30,537 nucleotides of DNA, taken from Colimorpha sp045640985. Its GTDB lineage: Bacteria > Bacteroidota > Bacteroidia > Bacteroidales > P3. A model generated the notes under the pieces. The model was not told the origin of the DNA. It did no database searches and saw nothing but the letters and a program-made list of their open reading frames with translations. The DNA is taken from assembly GCA_045640985.1 (NCBI GenBank), contig JAZUFZ010000046.1, positions 1 to 30,537 on the forward strand, written 5' to 3'. A program made the translations under genes and the position numbers. This document shows, piece by piece, positions 22,834-30,537 of this stretch. Every line of letters starts with the position of its first letter. Positions within the stretch are counted from its first letter, which is position 1.

Positions 22834-24372
22834 ATGATAAATAACAATGGAGAAATAGTAAATGCGATAGCAGGAGAAAAATTTCTGGGCATTCTGCCTA
22901 AGATGGCTAACCGTCACGGATTGATTACCGGAGCTACCGGAACCGGAAAGACCTGTTCCCTTCAGAACCTCGCCGAGAGTTTCAGCGCAATGGGAATTCC
23001 CGTATTCGCTACCGATATCAAAGGCGACCTCTCCGGGGTGGCAAAAGCAGGCGGCGGAAATGAACATTTCGACAAGAGCGTAAAAGACTTCAATCTCGAA
23101 GCACAAGGATTTTCCTACAGAAGCTTCCCCGTATGTTTCTGGGATATCTTCGGAGAAGAAGGCCACCCGCTGCGCACTACCGTAAGCGAGATGGGCCCCA
23201 TGCTTCTGAGCCGTATTCTGGATCTGAACGATACCCAGAGCGACGTGCTCAATATGGTGTTCCGTATTGCCGATGATGAAGGGCTGCTTCTTATAGACCT
23301 CAAGGATCTCCGCAAGATGCTTGAGGAGGTAGGCACCAACCGTACAAAATATACTATGGCTTACGGCAATATCTCTACCGCTACGGTAGGAGCCATCCAG
23401 CGCGGACTCCTCGCCCTCGAAGACCAGGGAGGCGACCGGTTCTTCGGGGAACCGGCCATTGATATTTTCGATTTCATGCAGACCCAGGGCGGCCGGGGGG
23501 TCATCAATATCCTTGCCAGCGATAAAATCATCAACTCCCCCAAGATATATACCTCCTTCCTGCTCTATCTTCTGAGTGAACTCTTCGAGCAGCTTCCAGA
23601 GGTAGGAGACCTCGACAAGCCCAAGATGGTATTCTTCTTTGATGAAGCACACCTCCTCTTCAACGATATCAACAAAAGTCTCCTGGAACGTATCGAACAG
23701 GTGGTACGGCTCATCCGTTCCAAAGGGGTAGGCGTCTATTTCTGTACCCAGAGCCCCATCGATATTCCCGACAACATCCTCGGACAGTTGGGAAACCGGG
23801 TGCAGCACGCCCTCAGGGCCTATACGCCCCGTGACCAGAAAGCCGTGAACACCGCAGCAGAAACTTTCCGTCAGAATCCCGCCTTCGATACCCGCACCGT
23901 CATCACGGAACTGGGTGTGGGAGAAGCTCTGGTATCTTTCCTGGACCCGCAGGGAACTCCCTCCATGGTGGAACGGACCAGGATACTTCCGCCCGAAGGA
24001 CAGGCAGGCGCCCTTCCCGTTGAGGAACGCCAGCGGGTTATGCAGGGTTCTCTGGTATATGGCCGATACGATAAGATGTCAGACCGCGAGTCTGCCTACG
24101 AAATTCTCACCGGCCGTCTCGAAAGCCAGATGCGGGAGAAAGAGGAACTGCAACGCAGAAAGGAAGAGGAAAAACAGCAGAAAGAGGAAGAACGCCAGCG
24201 TAAGGCCGAAGAGCGCGAACGGCTGCAGGCAGAGCGTCAGCGTAAGCGGGAGAAAGACCAGTCCATCCTCGGAAGCCTCGAAAAGATGGCAGGACAGAAA
24301 GCCAAGCGCGAACTCGTAAACGGAGTATTCAAACTCGGACGCGGCCTCCTCGGATCGCTCCTGAAAAAATAA
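22834..24372 (+). CDS. HerA-like ATPase (DUF853 family)
   Basis: The 512-aa protein has Walker A GATGTGKT at 33-40 and Walker B MVFFFDEAHLL with Asp270 and Glu271. Other family segments include VFATDIKGDLSG (57-68) and GVGVYFCTQSPIDIP around 298-312. These fit the DUF853 branch of HerA/FtsK-type ATPases, widespread single-gene ATPases of uncertain role in DNA or protein remodelling. The C-terminal region (about 430-475) is an extremely charged coiled coil rich in Glu, Arg, Lys and Gln, followed by a short hydrophobic end. The start lies after a 48-bp AT-rich spacer without a recognisable consensus promoter. The next gene begins 8 bp after its stop, so cotranscription is likely. Confidence 0.92.
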   Translation: MINNNGEIVNAIAGEKFLGILPKMANRHGLITGATGTGKTCSLQNLAESFSAMGIPVFATDIKGDLSGVAKAGGGNEHFDKSVKDFNLEAQGFSYRSFPVCFWDIFGEEGHPLRTTVSEMGPMLLSRILDLNDTQSDVLNMVFRIADDEGLLLIDLKDLRKMLEEVGTNRTKYTMAYGNISTATVGAIQRGLLALEDQGGDRFFGEPAIDIFDFMQTQGGRGVINILASDKIINSPKIYTSFLLYLLSELFEQLPEVGDLDKPKMVFFFDEAHLLFNDINKSLLERIEQVVRLIRSKGVGVYFCTQSPIDIPDNILGQLGNRVQHALRAYTPRDQKAVNTAAETFRQNPAFDTRTVITELGVGEALVSFLDPQGTPSMVERTRILPPEGQAGALPVEERQRVMQGSLVYGRYDKMSDRESAYEILTGRLESQMREKEELQRRKEEEKQQKEEERQRKAEERERLQAERQRKREKDQSILGSLEKMAGQKAKRELVNGVFKLGRGLLGSLLKK

Positions 24373-24380
24373 GTTAAGGT

Positions 24381-25454
24381 ATGCTCTTATTATTGATATT
24401 CCTCGCAGGCGCAATGCTCATATCGTTCCTCTGTTCGATATTGGAGTCCGTACTTATGAGCACCCCCCTGTCTTATATCACCATGAAGGAGGAGGAAGAC
24501 CGGCAGTCGGGGAAAAAGAATTCTACAGCCACCCGCTTCAGGAACTACAAATCCGATAACGCCAAACCCATAGCAGCCATACTCTCCCTCAACACCATCG
24601 CAAACACCATAGGAGCGGCCGGAGTAGGAAGCCAGGCCACACAGGTCTTCGGAAGCCAGTGGTTCGGTCTTGTATCGGCTGTCACCACAATCCTCATACT
24701 TGTATTCTCGGAGATCATCCCCAAAACCATCGGGACCACCTACTGGCGCGCACTTATGCCCTTCGCCACCAATACCATAAGGGTACTGATATTCCTGATG
24801 TATCCGCTGGTGCTGCTGATTCAGCTGCTCACACGGCTCATCACCCGCCGGGATCAGGAGGCCGCCGTAAGCCGCGAAGAGGTGGCAGCCCTGGCTGATG
24901 TCGGTGAGGACGAAGGGGTGATAGATGAGGACGAAAACAAGATTATCCAGAACGTCATAAAACTCGACAACGTAAAAGCCTTTGATGTGATGACCCCACG
25001 GGTGGTCGCAGCCGTGGCATCTGAAAGTATGACCCTCAGGGATTTTTATCAGGAGGAGGAATGTTCCCATTTTTCAAGGATACCTGTCTATTCCGACGAT
25101 CCCGAGTTCATCACGGGGTATATTCTCAGGAGCGACGCACTGGAATATCTCACCGAGGACAAATTCAACATGACGCTGGGAGAACTGAGGAGAGAGATAC
25201 CCTACTTCAACGAAGAGATGTCTATCAGCGATATCTGGGAGCAGCTTCTGAAACGCAAAGTCCAGATTGGACTCATCATCGATGAATACGGCGCATTCCA
25301 GGGAATCATCACCATGGAAGACATCATAGAGACCATCTTCGGGCTGGAGATCATAGACGAAAACGATGAGGTGAGCGACATGCAGCAGTATGCGCGGGAA
25401 CGCTGGCAGCAGCGACAGCGCAAGTTCGCCACTCTGAACCTCCCCAAAGAGTAG
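24381..25454 (+). CDS. CNNM/DUF21 membrane protein with CBS pair
   Basis: The 357-aa protein has an N-terminal CNNM (DUF21) domain with about four hydrophobic segments, roughly at 1-22, 60-80, 88-110 and 123-145. It includes the family segment SEIIPKTIGTTYWR (about 109-122). After an acidic linker (EDEGVIDEDENKII) come two CBS domains (about 205-325), the first opening with DVMTPR and the second ending in VQIGLIIDEYGAFQGIITMEDIIE. Members are proposed magnesium or other divalent cation transporters; some are called hemolysin-like by old homology. The usual C-terminal CorC_HlyC domain is absent: the protein ends soon after CBS2 with a basic, Gln-rich tail. An AAGG site precedes the ATG. Confidence 0.92.
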   Translation: MLLLLIFLAGAMLISFLCSILESVLMSTPLSYITMKEEEDRQSGKKNSTATRFRNYKSDNAKPIAAILSLNTIANTIGAAGVGSQATQVFGSQWFGLVSAVTTILILVFSEIIPKTIGTTYWRALMPFATNTIRVLIFLMYPLVLLIQLLTRLITRRDQEAAVSREEVAALADVGEDEGVIDEDENKIIQNVIKLDNVKAFDVMTPRVVAAVASESMTLRDFYQEEECSHFSRIPVYSDDPEFITGYILRSDALEYLTEDKFNMTLGELRREIPYFNEEMSISDIWEQLLKRKVQIGLIIDEYGAFQGIITMEDIIETIFGLEIIDENDEVSDMQQYARERWQQRQRKFATLNLPKE

Positions 25455-25505
25455 CTGCAGAAAAATCCCACCCCCATAAAGGAAATCCACAACAACGCAT
25501 CCGTC

Positions 25506-26918
25506 ATGGTATTCAGCACACATATTTTCCTGCTACTGTTCCTGCCCGTGAGCGTGCTGCTCTATTTCCTTGTCCCGCCCCGGGCAAAGAACCTCACACT
25601 CCTTCTGATTTCAATAGTATTCTATGCCTGGGGAGCCCCCAGGTTTGTTCTCCTGCTGCTTCTCGCCACTACGGCAGCCTACTATCTTGTCCGGAGGATG
25701 CACCGCACCGCAAATCCCACAGCGAAAAAGCTGTTGTGCGCAACAGCCCTGACCATTCCCCTGACGCTCCTGCTCTACTTCAAATACGCCAATTTCTTTA
25801 TTGATAACCTCAATTCGCTGCTTACCATAGCCGGAAGTTCCCCCATGAAATGGACCCGCGTGGTCCTGCCCATAGGAATCTCCTTCTTTACATTCCAGAT
25901 CATCACCTATATAATTGACGTTTACAGGGAGACCGTAAAGCCCATGGAACATCTTACCGGTTTCCTGCTGTATATCATGATGTTTCCGCAACTGATCGCC
26001 GGACCTATCGTGAGATATGGCGACATTGCCTCCCAGATAGACCGGCGGGAGACCCATTGGGGAAAAATCCTGCAAGGGTGGTACAGGTTTGTCATAGGAT
26101 TGTGCAAAAAGGTGCTGATAGCCGATGTTCTCGGCCGATGGGTGGATACCGTGCTGCTGAACGGTATCGGCGCTCTGGATTGCGGCATGGCATGGCTGGC
26201 AATACTGTCTTATACCATGCAGCTGTATTTCGACTTCTCCGGTTATAGCGATATGGCGATAGGGTTAGGGAAGATCTTCGGATTCGACTTCCCCGAGAAT
26301 TTCAACAGTCCCTACAATTCCGCCAGCGTAGGGGAGTTCTGGCATCGGTGGCATATCACGCTGGGAACCTTCATGAAGCACTATCTGTATATCCCCTTGG
26401 GAGGGAACCGGAAAAGTCCCGCACGCACCTATTGCAATCTCTGGACGGTATTTCTGCTTTCGGGACTGTGGCATGGCGCAGGGTGGAATTTTGTAGTGTG
26501 GGGCGCCTGGCATGGGTTCTGGCTCGTTGCAGAACGGTTGGGGCTCAGACGGGTTTATGAAAAAATCGGCAAAATCCCCAGCGTCCTTTTTACCTCGCTG
26601 GTCGTCATCGTCGGCTGGGTGTTTTTCAGGATTGAAGATCTGGGTGAGGCCATGCAGTTTATCGGCACGCTGTTCTCTTTCCGTTTCTCATCTCCGGATA
26701 TAGGAAGTGAAGCGTTGCTGATACTTTGTCTTGCACTCCTCTTCTCTTATATCGGTCTCACCGCCTGGGGCAGGGGACTCGAAAGAAAGTTATATTATCA
26801 CGACTGGACCCTCAAGGAAAATTTCCTCCTCTGGCCCCTGTCAATGTTTCTGCTGATGTTTTGTGTGGGGGCCTTGGGAGCCGTCAGTTTCTCACCATTT
26901 ATTTATTTCAGGTTCTGA
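25506..26918 (+). CDS. MBOAT family O-acyltransferase (AlgI/DltB-like)
   Basis: The 470-aa membrane protein has about ten hydrophobic segments and the MBOAT signatures. The FWHRWHIT motif is at 278-285. The proposed catalytic His323 lies in SGLWHGAGWNFVVWGAWHG, and PENFNSPYNSASVGEFW and YIPLGGNR are also typical. Relatives move acyl (often acetyl) groups across the inner membrane to decorate exported polysaccharides such as alginate or cellulose. Start MVFSTHIFLLLFLPVSVLLYF is typical. Its stop overlaps the start of the AlgJ-like gene, the usual partner that transfers the group in the periplasm. The polysaccharide acceptor is not identifiable from the window. Confidence 0.95.
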   Translation: MVFSTHIFLLLFLPVSVLLYFLVPPRAKNLTLLLISIVFYAWGAPRFVLLLLLATTAAYYLVRRMHRTANPTAKKLLCATALTIPLTLLLYFKYANFFIDNLNSLLTIAGSSPMKWTRVVLPIGISFFTFQIITYIIDVYRETVKPMEHLTGFLLYIMMFPQLIAGPIVRYGDIASQIDRRETHWGKILQGWYRFVIGLCKKVLIADVLGRWVDTVLLNGIGALDCGMAWLAILSYTMQLYFDFSGYSDMAIGLGKIFGFDFPENFNSPYNSASVGEFWHRWHITLGTFMKHYLYIPLGGNRKSPARTYCNLWTVFLLSGLWHGAGWNFVVWGAWHGFWLVAERLGLRRVYEKIGKIPSVLFTSLVVIVGWVFFRIEDLGEAMQFIGTLFSFRFSSPDIGSEALLILCLALLFSYIGLTAWGRGLERKLYYHDWTLKENFLLWPLSMFLLMFCVGALGAVSFSPFIYFRF

Positions 26919-28309
26919 TGATGATGCGCGGACATAAGATATTCTGTATAATTACGCTGGTGTCTCTCCTCCTGTATCCGCTCCAGCAGGTTACCCGTTT
27001 TCTGCCCCTAAAGCCGTTGCAGGGAGTGGAAGAGATAGCGGAAAGACCCTCGTTTTCCCTTTCCGGATGCTGCAGCGGAGACTGGCAGACAGCTGCAGAG
27101 AGACATACCAGCCGGCATTTCGGCTTCCGGGAGTGGGCGATACGAATCTATAATCAATATCAATGGACCTTCTACAGGCGCAGCACCGTCGAAAGCGTCA
27201 TGGTCGGGAAGAAAAATCCCCGCAGCCGTAACGGCAGATACCTTTACGAGCGTTATTTCGTCGAAGAGTATTACGAAAGCCGGATGTACAAATATACACA
27301 GAATGCAGAGGAACTCTTGCAGAACTTCGACAGAGAAGCCTCCCGGCTCGCCAAGGTTCAGCAGATACTGGAATCGCAGGGGGTATATCTTTTTGTCGTA
27401 GTCCCGCCGGGAAAGGAATTTATCTATCCCGAATATCTGCCTTCCCGCGATACAATGACCCGTCCCAAGGGCCCCACGGCATACGAAAGTTATCTTTCCC
27501 TTTTCGGGAAATACGGAGTCCGACATCTTGATATGGCCGCCTGGCTGCGTCGCATAAAGGACAGCGTCCCCTATCAGGTCATGCCTCAGACCGGGACCCA
27601 CTGGTCCAATATCGCCGCAACCTACGCCTTTGATTCCATAGTCCGATATATGGAACAGCTGGCCGGCACGGATATGTCCGATTTCCGTCTCGGAACGCCC
27701 TGGTACGACAAGTCGCGCCATCCCGATCACGACCTCGAAAAACTGCTGAATCTCGTATTTCCGCTACCTTCCCCGCCCGATATGTATCTCCCTGTCGATA
27801 TGGTTCAGGTCAGACCTGCCCCGCGGATGATGGTCATAGGGGATTCATTCTTCTGGAATATCATATATAATTACCCGCTTGACGAAATCGTGGATTGGCG
27901 TTACTGGTACTACTACAGCACGGTCTATGGTCCGGGAAATTACCAGTCTTCAGCCCGCAACTGCAATCTGGTGGATGAACTGCTTCAAAGCCGTTTTGTC
28001 ATGCTGAATTATTGCACGGCACAGCTCTATGACCTCGGAAACGGATTCATTACGGATGCACTGCTGAACCTTTGTTACAATCCGCAGCAGATCGACAGTA
28101 CCCTTGATGCCATAATGAACTCCATGAGAAATACCCCACAGTGGATGGAATCCCTGCATCAGAAGTCTTCCGAAAAGAATCTTCCGTTGGATTCTGTTAT
28201 GTTGGAGGATGCCAAATATCTGCTGTATCAGAACCCCGAAGAGTACCTCCCCGAACTGCGGGGGGTAACCCTGCCGGAATCCCGCAATTCAAAACTCCGT
28301 AAGCCATGA
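26918..28309 (+). CDS. AlgJ/AlgX-like SGNH protein, putative polysaccharide O-acetyltransferase
   Basis: The reading frame is open from 26726, but the sensible start is an ATG at 26918 overlapping the MBOAT stop (TGATG); two further ATG codons follow directly. That gives 463 aa with an N-terminal membrane anchor (about 7-28). SGNH-type features are the QTGTHWS segment (about 224-230, with the His) and VIGDSFFW (about 306-313, with the nucleophile Ser310 and Asp309), as in AlgJ, AlgX and related periplasmic acetyltransferases. It would take acyl groups delivered by the MBOAT protein and place them on a glycan. The last 100 residues are helical and may bind a partner. The final bases overlap the next start (ATGA). 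Confidence 0.88.
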   Translation: MMMRGHKIFCIITLVSLLLYPLQQVTRFLPLKPLQGVEEIAERPSFSLSGCCSGDWQTAAERHTSRHFGFREWAIRIYNQYQWTFYRRSTVESVMVGKKNPRSRNGRYLYERYFVEEYYESRMYKYTQNAEELLQNFDREASRLAKVQQILESQGVYLFVVVPPGKEFIYPEYLPSRDTMTRPKGPTAYESYLSLFGKYGVRHLDMAAWLRRIKDSVPYQVMPQTGTHWSNIAATYAFDSIVRYMEQLAGTDMSDFRLGTPWYDKSRHPDHDLEKLLNLVFPLPSPPDMYLPVDMVQVRPAPRMMVIGDSFFWNIIYNYPLDEIVDWRYWYYYSTVYGPGNYQSSARNCNLVDELLQSRFVMLNYCTAQLYDLGNGFITDALLNLCYNPQQIDSTLDAIMNSMRNTPQWMESLHQKSSEKNLPLDSVMLEDAKYLLYQNPEEYLPELRGVTLPESRNSKLRKP

Positions 28310-30219
28310 AATTACTTTTGCCTTTGATAGTCATCCTGACACTCGCTTCCTGCCATCGCAGCCATGCTACGTTCGACCCTATGACAAATTTTCCCGCTCA
28401 GGATACCGTATATCTGGATTTCGATACTGACGCCGATATCTGGAACGGTCTCGTGATGCCGACCGCATCCCAAACCCCCAGCGGGGCGTTCCTGTTCGAG
28501 TACGACACCCATTCTTCCCGACAGTTGTACTATAAGATATACTATCAGAACGACACCTATAAATTCCCCGAAACCGACTCCTTGGCATACGAGAATTTCT
28601 ATGGAAGCTGGGAAGATGTCTCCATAGGGTTCAAGCCCGTGCCGCGCTCAGGACATATCTGCGACAGTTTCCGGATCGTGGGCAACCCCCGCGATGAGAA
28701 AATCTATTACGGCGCCCCTGTGCATAATACCTCTCCAGAAGATATTGCTGCTGTGGAAAAGATGATATCCTCTGACCCGGCATGGTACTCCTCAATAAAA
28801 CAGAAAGCGGAGACAGCCGACATACCGGTCTCCCAGCAACTGCATCTTGACGCCCAATGGGTGATAGCCCATCGTCTGAACCGGACGCAGACCGGGAATC
28901 ATCGTTGGAAACGCAATCCTCGCGTGGGTGCCTACTCTTTCCTCCTTGTAATATGCGACGCTGCGGCACTCTCCGATATTCCCCACCATATCCAGTATAT
29001 CGGGGAAAAGTCTCCCGACGGCCAGTTTGAAAATCCCTACTCCTATTTCCGTCATACCCGCGCTCACCTGTCTCTTATCCCCGGAAACAGGATTCTCAAG
29101 ACCCGGGTGGTTCTCAAACCCAGCCAGGGCCTGTTCATTGATATGTTAGGCATCCGTTCCGAAGATTGTGATCTTTCGCTGGTCAGTCAAAGGAATCTTG
29201 CTTCCGATTCCCTGTTCCGTCATGCCCATTTCCAGCAGTTTTTCCCCGCCATAAGCCGGCAATACACGCTGCGGAATGTCCCGTTTATAGATACCTTGGA
29301 TAAAATCACGGAGGCACAGTACCGGCAGTATCTCACCTACGCGGAGGAGCATCAGGACCAACTGCGGAACGGTTACCCCACCATATCCCATACTCCCGGG
29401 CTTACGGCTTACAGAAGCGATTCTACCCTCATCATTCTGAATCCCGCTTCCACTCCTGACCACTTGCGCAAGGAATCTACGGGCATCAAAAGCCGGATAG
29501 GTTTGACCTACGGCCGTTTCCGCGGGAAAATGAAATTTCCTCCCATGCTGAATGCTCATAATATATGGAATGGTCTGACATACGCCTTCTGGCTCATCTA
29601 TCAGGACGAAAACCCCTGGAACTATCGCCGCCCCTCATACCGTGGCGGCTATATCGACAAGAATGACGAGTCCTCCGACCCCCAGCGCCTGAAAGATAAC
29701 TTCTATTCCGAAATCGACATCGAGATGGTCAAGACTTCACCCGCATGGCCGGAAGACTACAACGGCAGGAAACGGGTTCCAAAACCGGAAGAAATTGTAT
29801 ATGCCTGCACGAATTGGGATCTGGCATGTCCTGATCCGGAACATTTCGCTTCGGGAATTTCCACTATCAGACACAACCATTCCAGGTATGAAGCCATGCG
29901 CTGGTATCCGAATTATAAGGCACTCACCATCAAATCACCCATACCGAACAGCATTTTTGAATCTCCCTATTATTACTATGAAATCGAATGGCATCCCAAT
30001 GAAATCATCTGGCGGCTGGGACCCGATCCGCTCCACATGAAGGAGGTAGGGTATATGTCGGACCGCCAGACCTCGATCCCGAACAATCAGATGCTCTGCG
30101 TCATGACACAGGAATATCATTATTCGGAGTGGTGGCCGCCGATCCTCTTTTCCCAGGGAGCCATTCCCTATAGCGCCACCGATATTTCAGGAACCCTTTT
30201 TGAAATCGTAGTAGAATAA
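28306..30219 (+). CDS. Lipoprotein with C-terminal GH16-like (concanavalin-fold) domain
   Basis: The 637-aa product has a lipoprotein signal peptide (LTLASC, Cys16). Its first 380 residues are not recognised. The C-terminal part (about 395-637) resembles glycoside hydrolase family 16. It has YGRFRGKMKFP (402-412), an acidic SEIDIEM segment with Glu469, Asp471 and Glu473 in the ExDxE spacing of the catalytic site, then YYYYEIEWHPNEIIWRLG and a Trp-rich end (SEWWPP). This suggests a surface or periplasmic enzyme acting on beta-glucans or galactans, or a related carbohydrate-binding fold. Being translationally coupled to the MBOAT and AlgJ-like genes, it may process the same glycan they acylate. 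A stem-loop (30239-30279) follows. The role of the N-terminal region is open. Confidence 0.75.
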   Translation: MKLLLPLIVILTLASCHRSHATFDPMTNFPAQDTVYLDFDTDADIWNGLVMPTASQTPSGAFLFEYDTHSSRQLYYKIYYQNDTYKFPETDSLAYENFYGSWEDVSIGFKPVPRSGHICDSFRIVGNPRDEKIYYGAPVHNTSPEDIAAVEKMISSDPAWYSSIKQKAETADIPVSQQLHLDAQWVIAHRLNRTQTGNHRWKRNPRVGAYSFLLVICDAAALSDIPHHIQYIGEKSPDGQFENPYSYFRHTRAHLSLIPGNRILKTRVVLKPSQGLFIDMLGIRSEDCDLSLVSQRNLASDSLFRHAHFQQFFPAISRQYTLRNVPFIDTLDKITEAQYRQYLTYAEEHQDQLRNGYPTISHTPGLTAYRSDSTLIILNPASTPDHLRKESTGIKSRIGLTYGRFRGKMKFPPMLNAHNIWNGLTYAFWLIYQDENPWNYRRPSYRGGYIDKNDESSDPQRLKDNFYSEIDIEMVKTSPAWPEDYNGRKRVPKPEEIVYACTNWDLACPDPEHFASGISTIRHNHSRYEAMRWYPNYKALTIKSPIPNSIFESPYYYYEIEWHPNEIIWRLGPDPLHMKEVGYMSDRQTSIPNNQMLCVMTQEYHYSEWWPPILFSQGAIPYSATDISGTLFEIVVE

Positions 30220-30238
30220 CCCCATTCCTTTATATCAT

Positions 30239-30279
30239 TCATCTCTCTGGCCTGCTTCTTGGCTATGTCAGAGAGATGA
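30239..30279. terminator. 11-bp stem-loop between convergent genes
   Basis: TCATCTCTCTG (30239-30249) pairs perfectly with CAGAGAGATGA (30269-30279); within the 19-nt loop GCC and GGC can also pair. It lies between convergent genes ending at 30219 and 30315 and so could serve both. No T-run follows on either strand, so it is not a classical intrinsic terminator. Confidence 0.5.
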
Positions 30280-30314
30280 TCGGCTAATTCCGCCAAAGGA
30301 TTGATAATATCTTT

Positions 30315-30537
30315 TTATTGTACCAGCAGTTTCTTGGTTACCGGGCCGGCGGGGGTGGAGATGACGAGGAGGTAAGTGCCGCTTGGGAGGGCGGAGATAT
30401 CCATCTGCTGGGCGTAGCCCGAGAGGTCCTGACGCATCACGAGTGTACCAGTCATGGAATAGATGTCCACGCTCCGGAGACCAAATGAGGAGGCTATGGT
30501 CACCTGACCCGATGCCGGATTCGGCATCACGTAGGTC
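30315..30537 (-). CDS. C-terminus of a T9SS-sorted secreted protein (start beyond the window)
   Basis: The reading frame continues unbroken off the right edge, so only the last 73 residues are seen. They match the type A C-terminal sorting domain of the type IX secretion system: PNPASGQVTI, then VDIYSMTGTLV, ISALPSGTYLLVIST and a KKLLV end. The full protein would be exported to the periplasm and carried across the outer membrane by the Por/Gld machinery, with this domain removed. The upstream cargo domain is unknown. Its presence implies a T9SS elsewhere in the genome. The apparent Met start inside the window is only an internal codon. Confidence 0.88.
   Translation of the reverse strand, partial: TYVMPNPASGQVTIASSFGLRSVDIYSMTGTLVMRQDLSGYAQQMDISALPSGTYLLVISTPAGPVTKKLLVQ

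Overview
This window looks like chromosomal DNA of a Bacteroidota member, most likely a Bacteroidales. The -33 TTTG / -7 TAnnTTTG promoter signature occurs at three places. A type IX secretion (T9SS) sorting domain is encoded at the right edge, and several genes belong to families typical of that phylum. The species cannot be fixed from the sequence.

Left part (1-14925, every gene on the minus strand). From 1 to about 2716 lies what looks like the replication module of an integrated element that continues off the left edge: a small unknown protein, a P-loop ATPase and a CHC2-zinc-finger/TOPRIM primase. The primase is strikingly GC-rich compared with the translationally coupled gene before it. 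A structured leader, a promoter, short ACGCAAG repeats and a bidirectional terminator separate this module from a compact AT-rich defence operon (3022-13605). That operon reads hsdM, a YhcG-type PDDEXK nuclease, hsdS, rhuM, hsdR, and then three unrecognised genes: a 238-aa protein, a 315-aa coiled-coil protein and a 170-aa protein. The last two carry the same glycine/aspartate-rich motif at opposite ends, beside their overlapping junction. I regard this three-gene tail as the most likely undescribed part of the window. A second YhcG-type nuclease (13894-14925) is a separate unit, bracketed by two nearly identical 78-bp direct repeats that each contain a complete leftward promoter.

Right part (15196-30219, plus strand, higher GC). 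This is ordinary chromosome: glmS with its own promoter, a ROK-family sugar kinase, cutC, a coupled cassette (transglutaminase-like lipoprotein, outer-membrane phospholipase A, TIGR04076-like protein), a HerA-like ATPase and a CNNM/CBS membrane protein. A three-gene surface-glycan operon follows: MBOAT O-acyltransferase, AlgJ-like periplasmic SGNH protein, and a lipoprotein with a GH16-like C-terminal domain. The end of a minus-strand T9SS cargo gene closes the window.

The spacers before the ROK gene and before the transglutaminase-like lipoprotein gene are filled with degenerate 7-8-nt repeats in the same order. A related repeat forms an inverted pair upstream of the P-loop ATPase gene. The glmS-to-CNNM genes are metabolic and envelope genes with many ATGA/TTGA overlaps, suggesting translational coupling.
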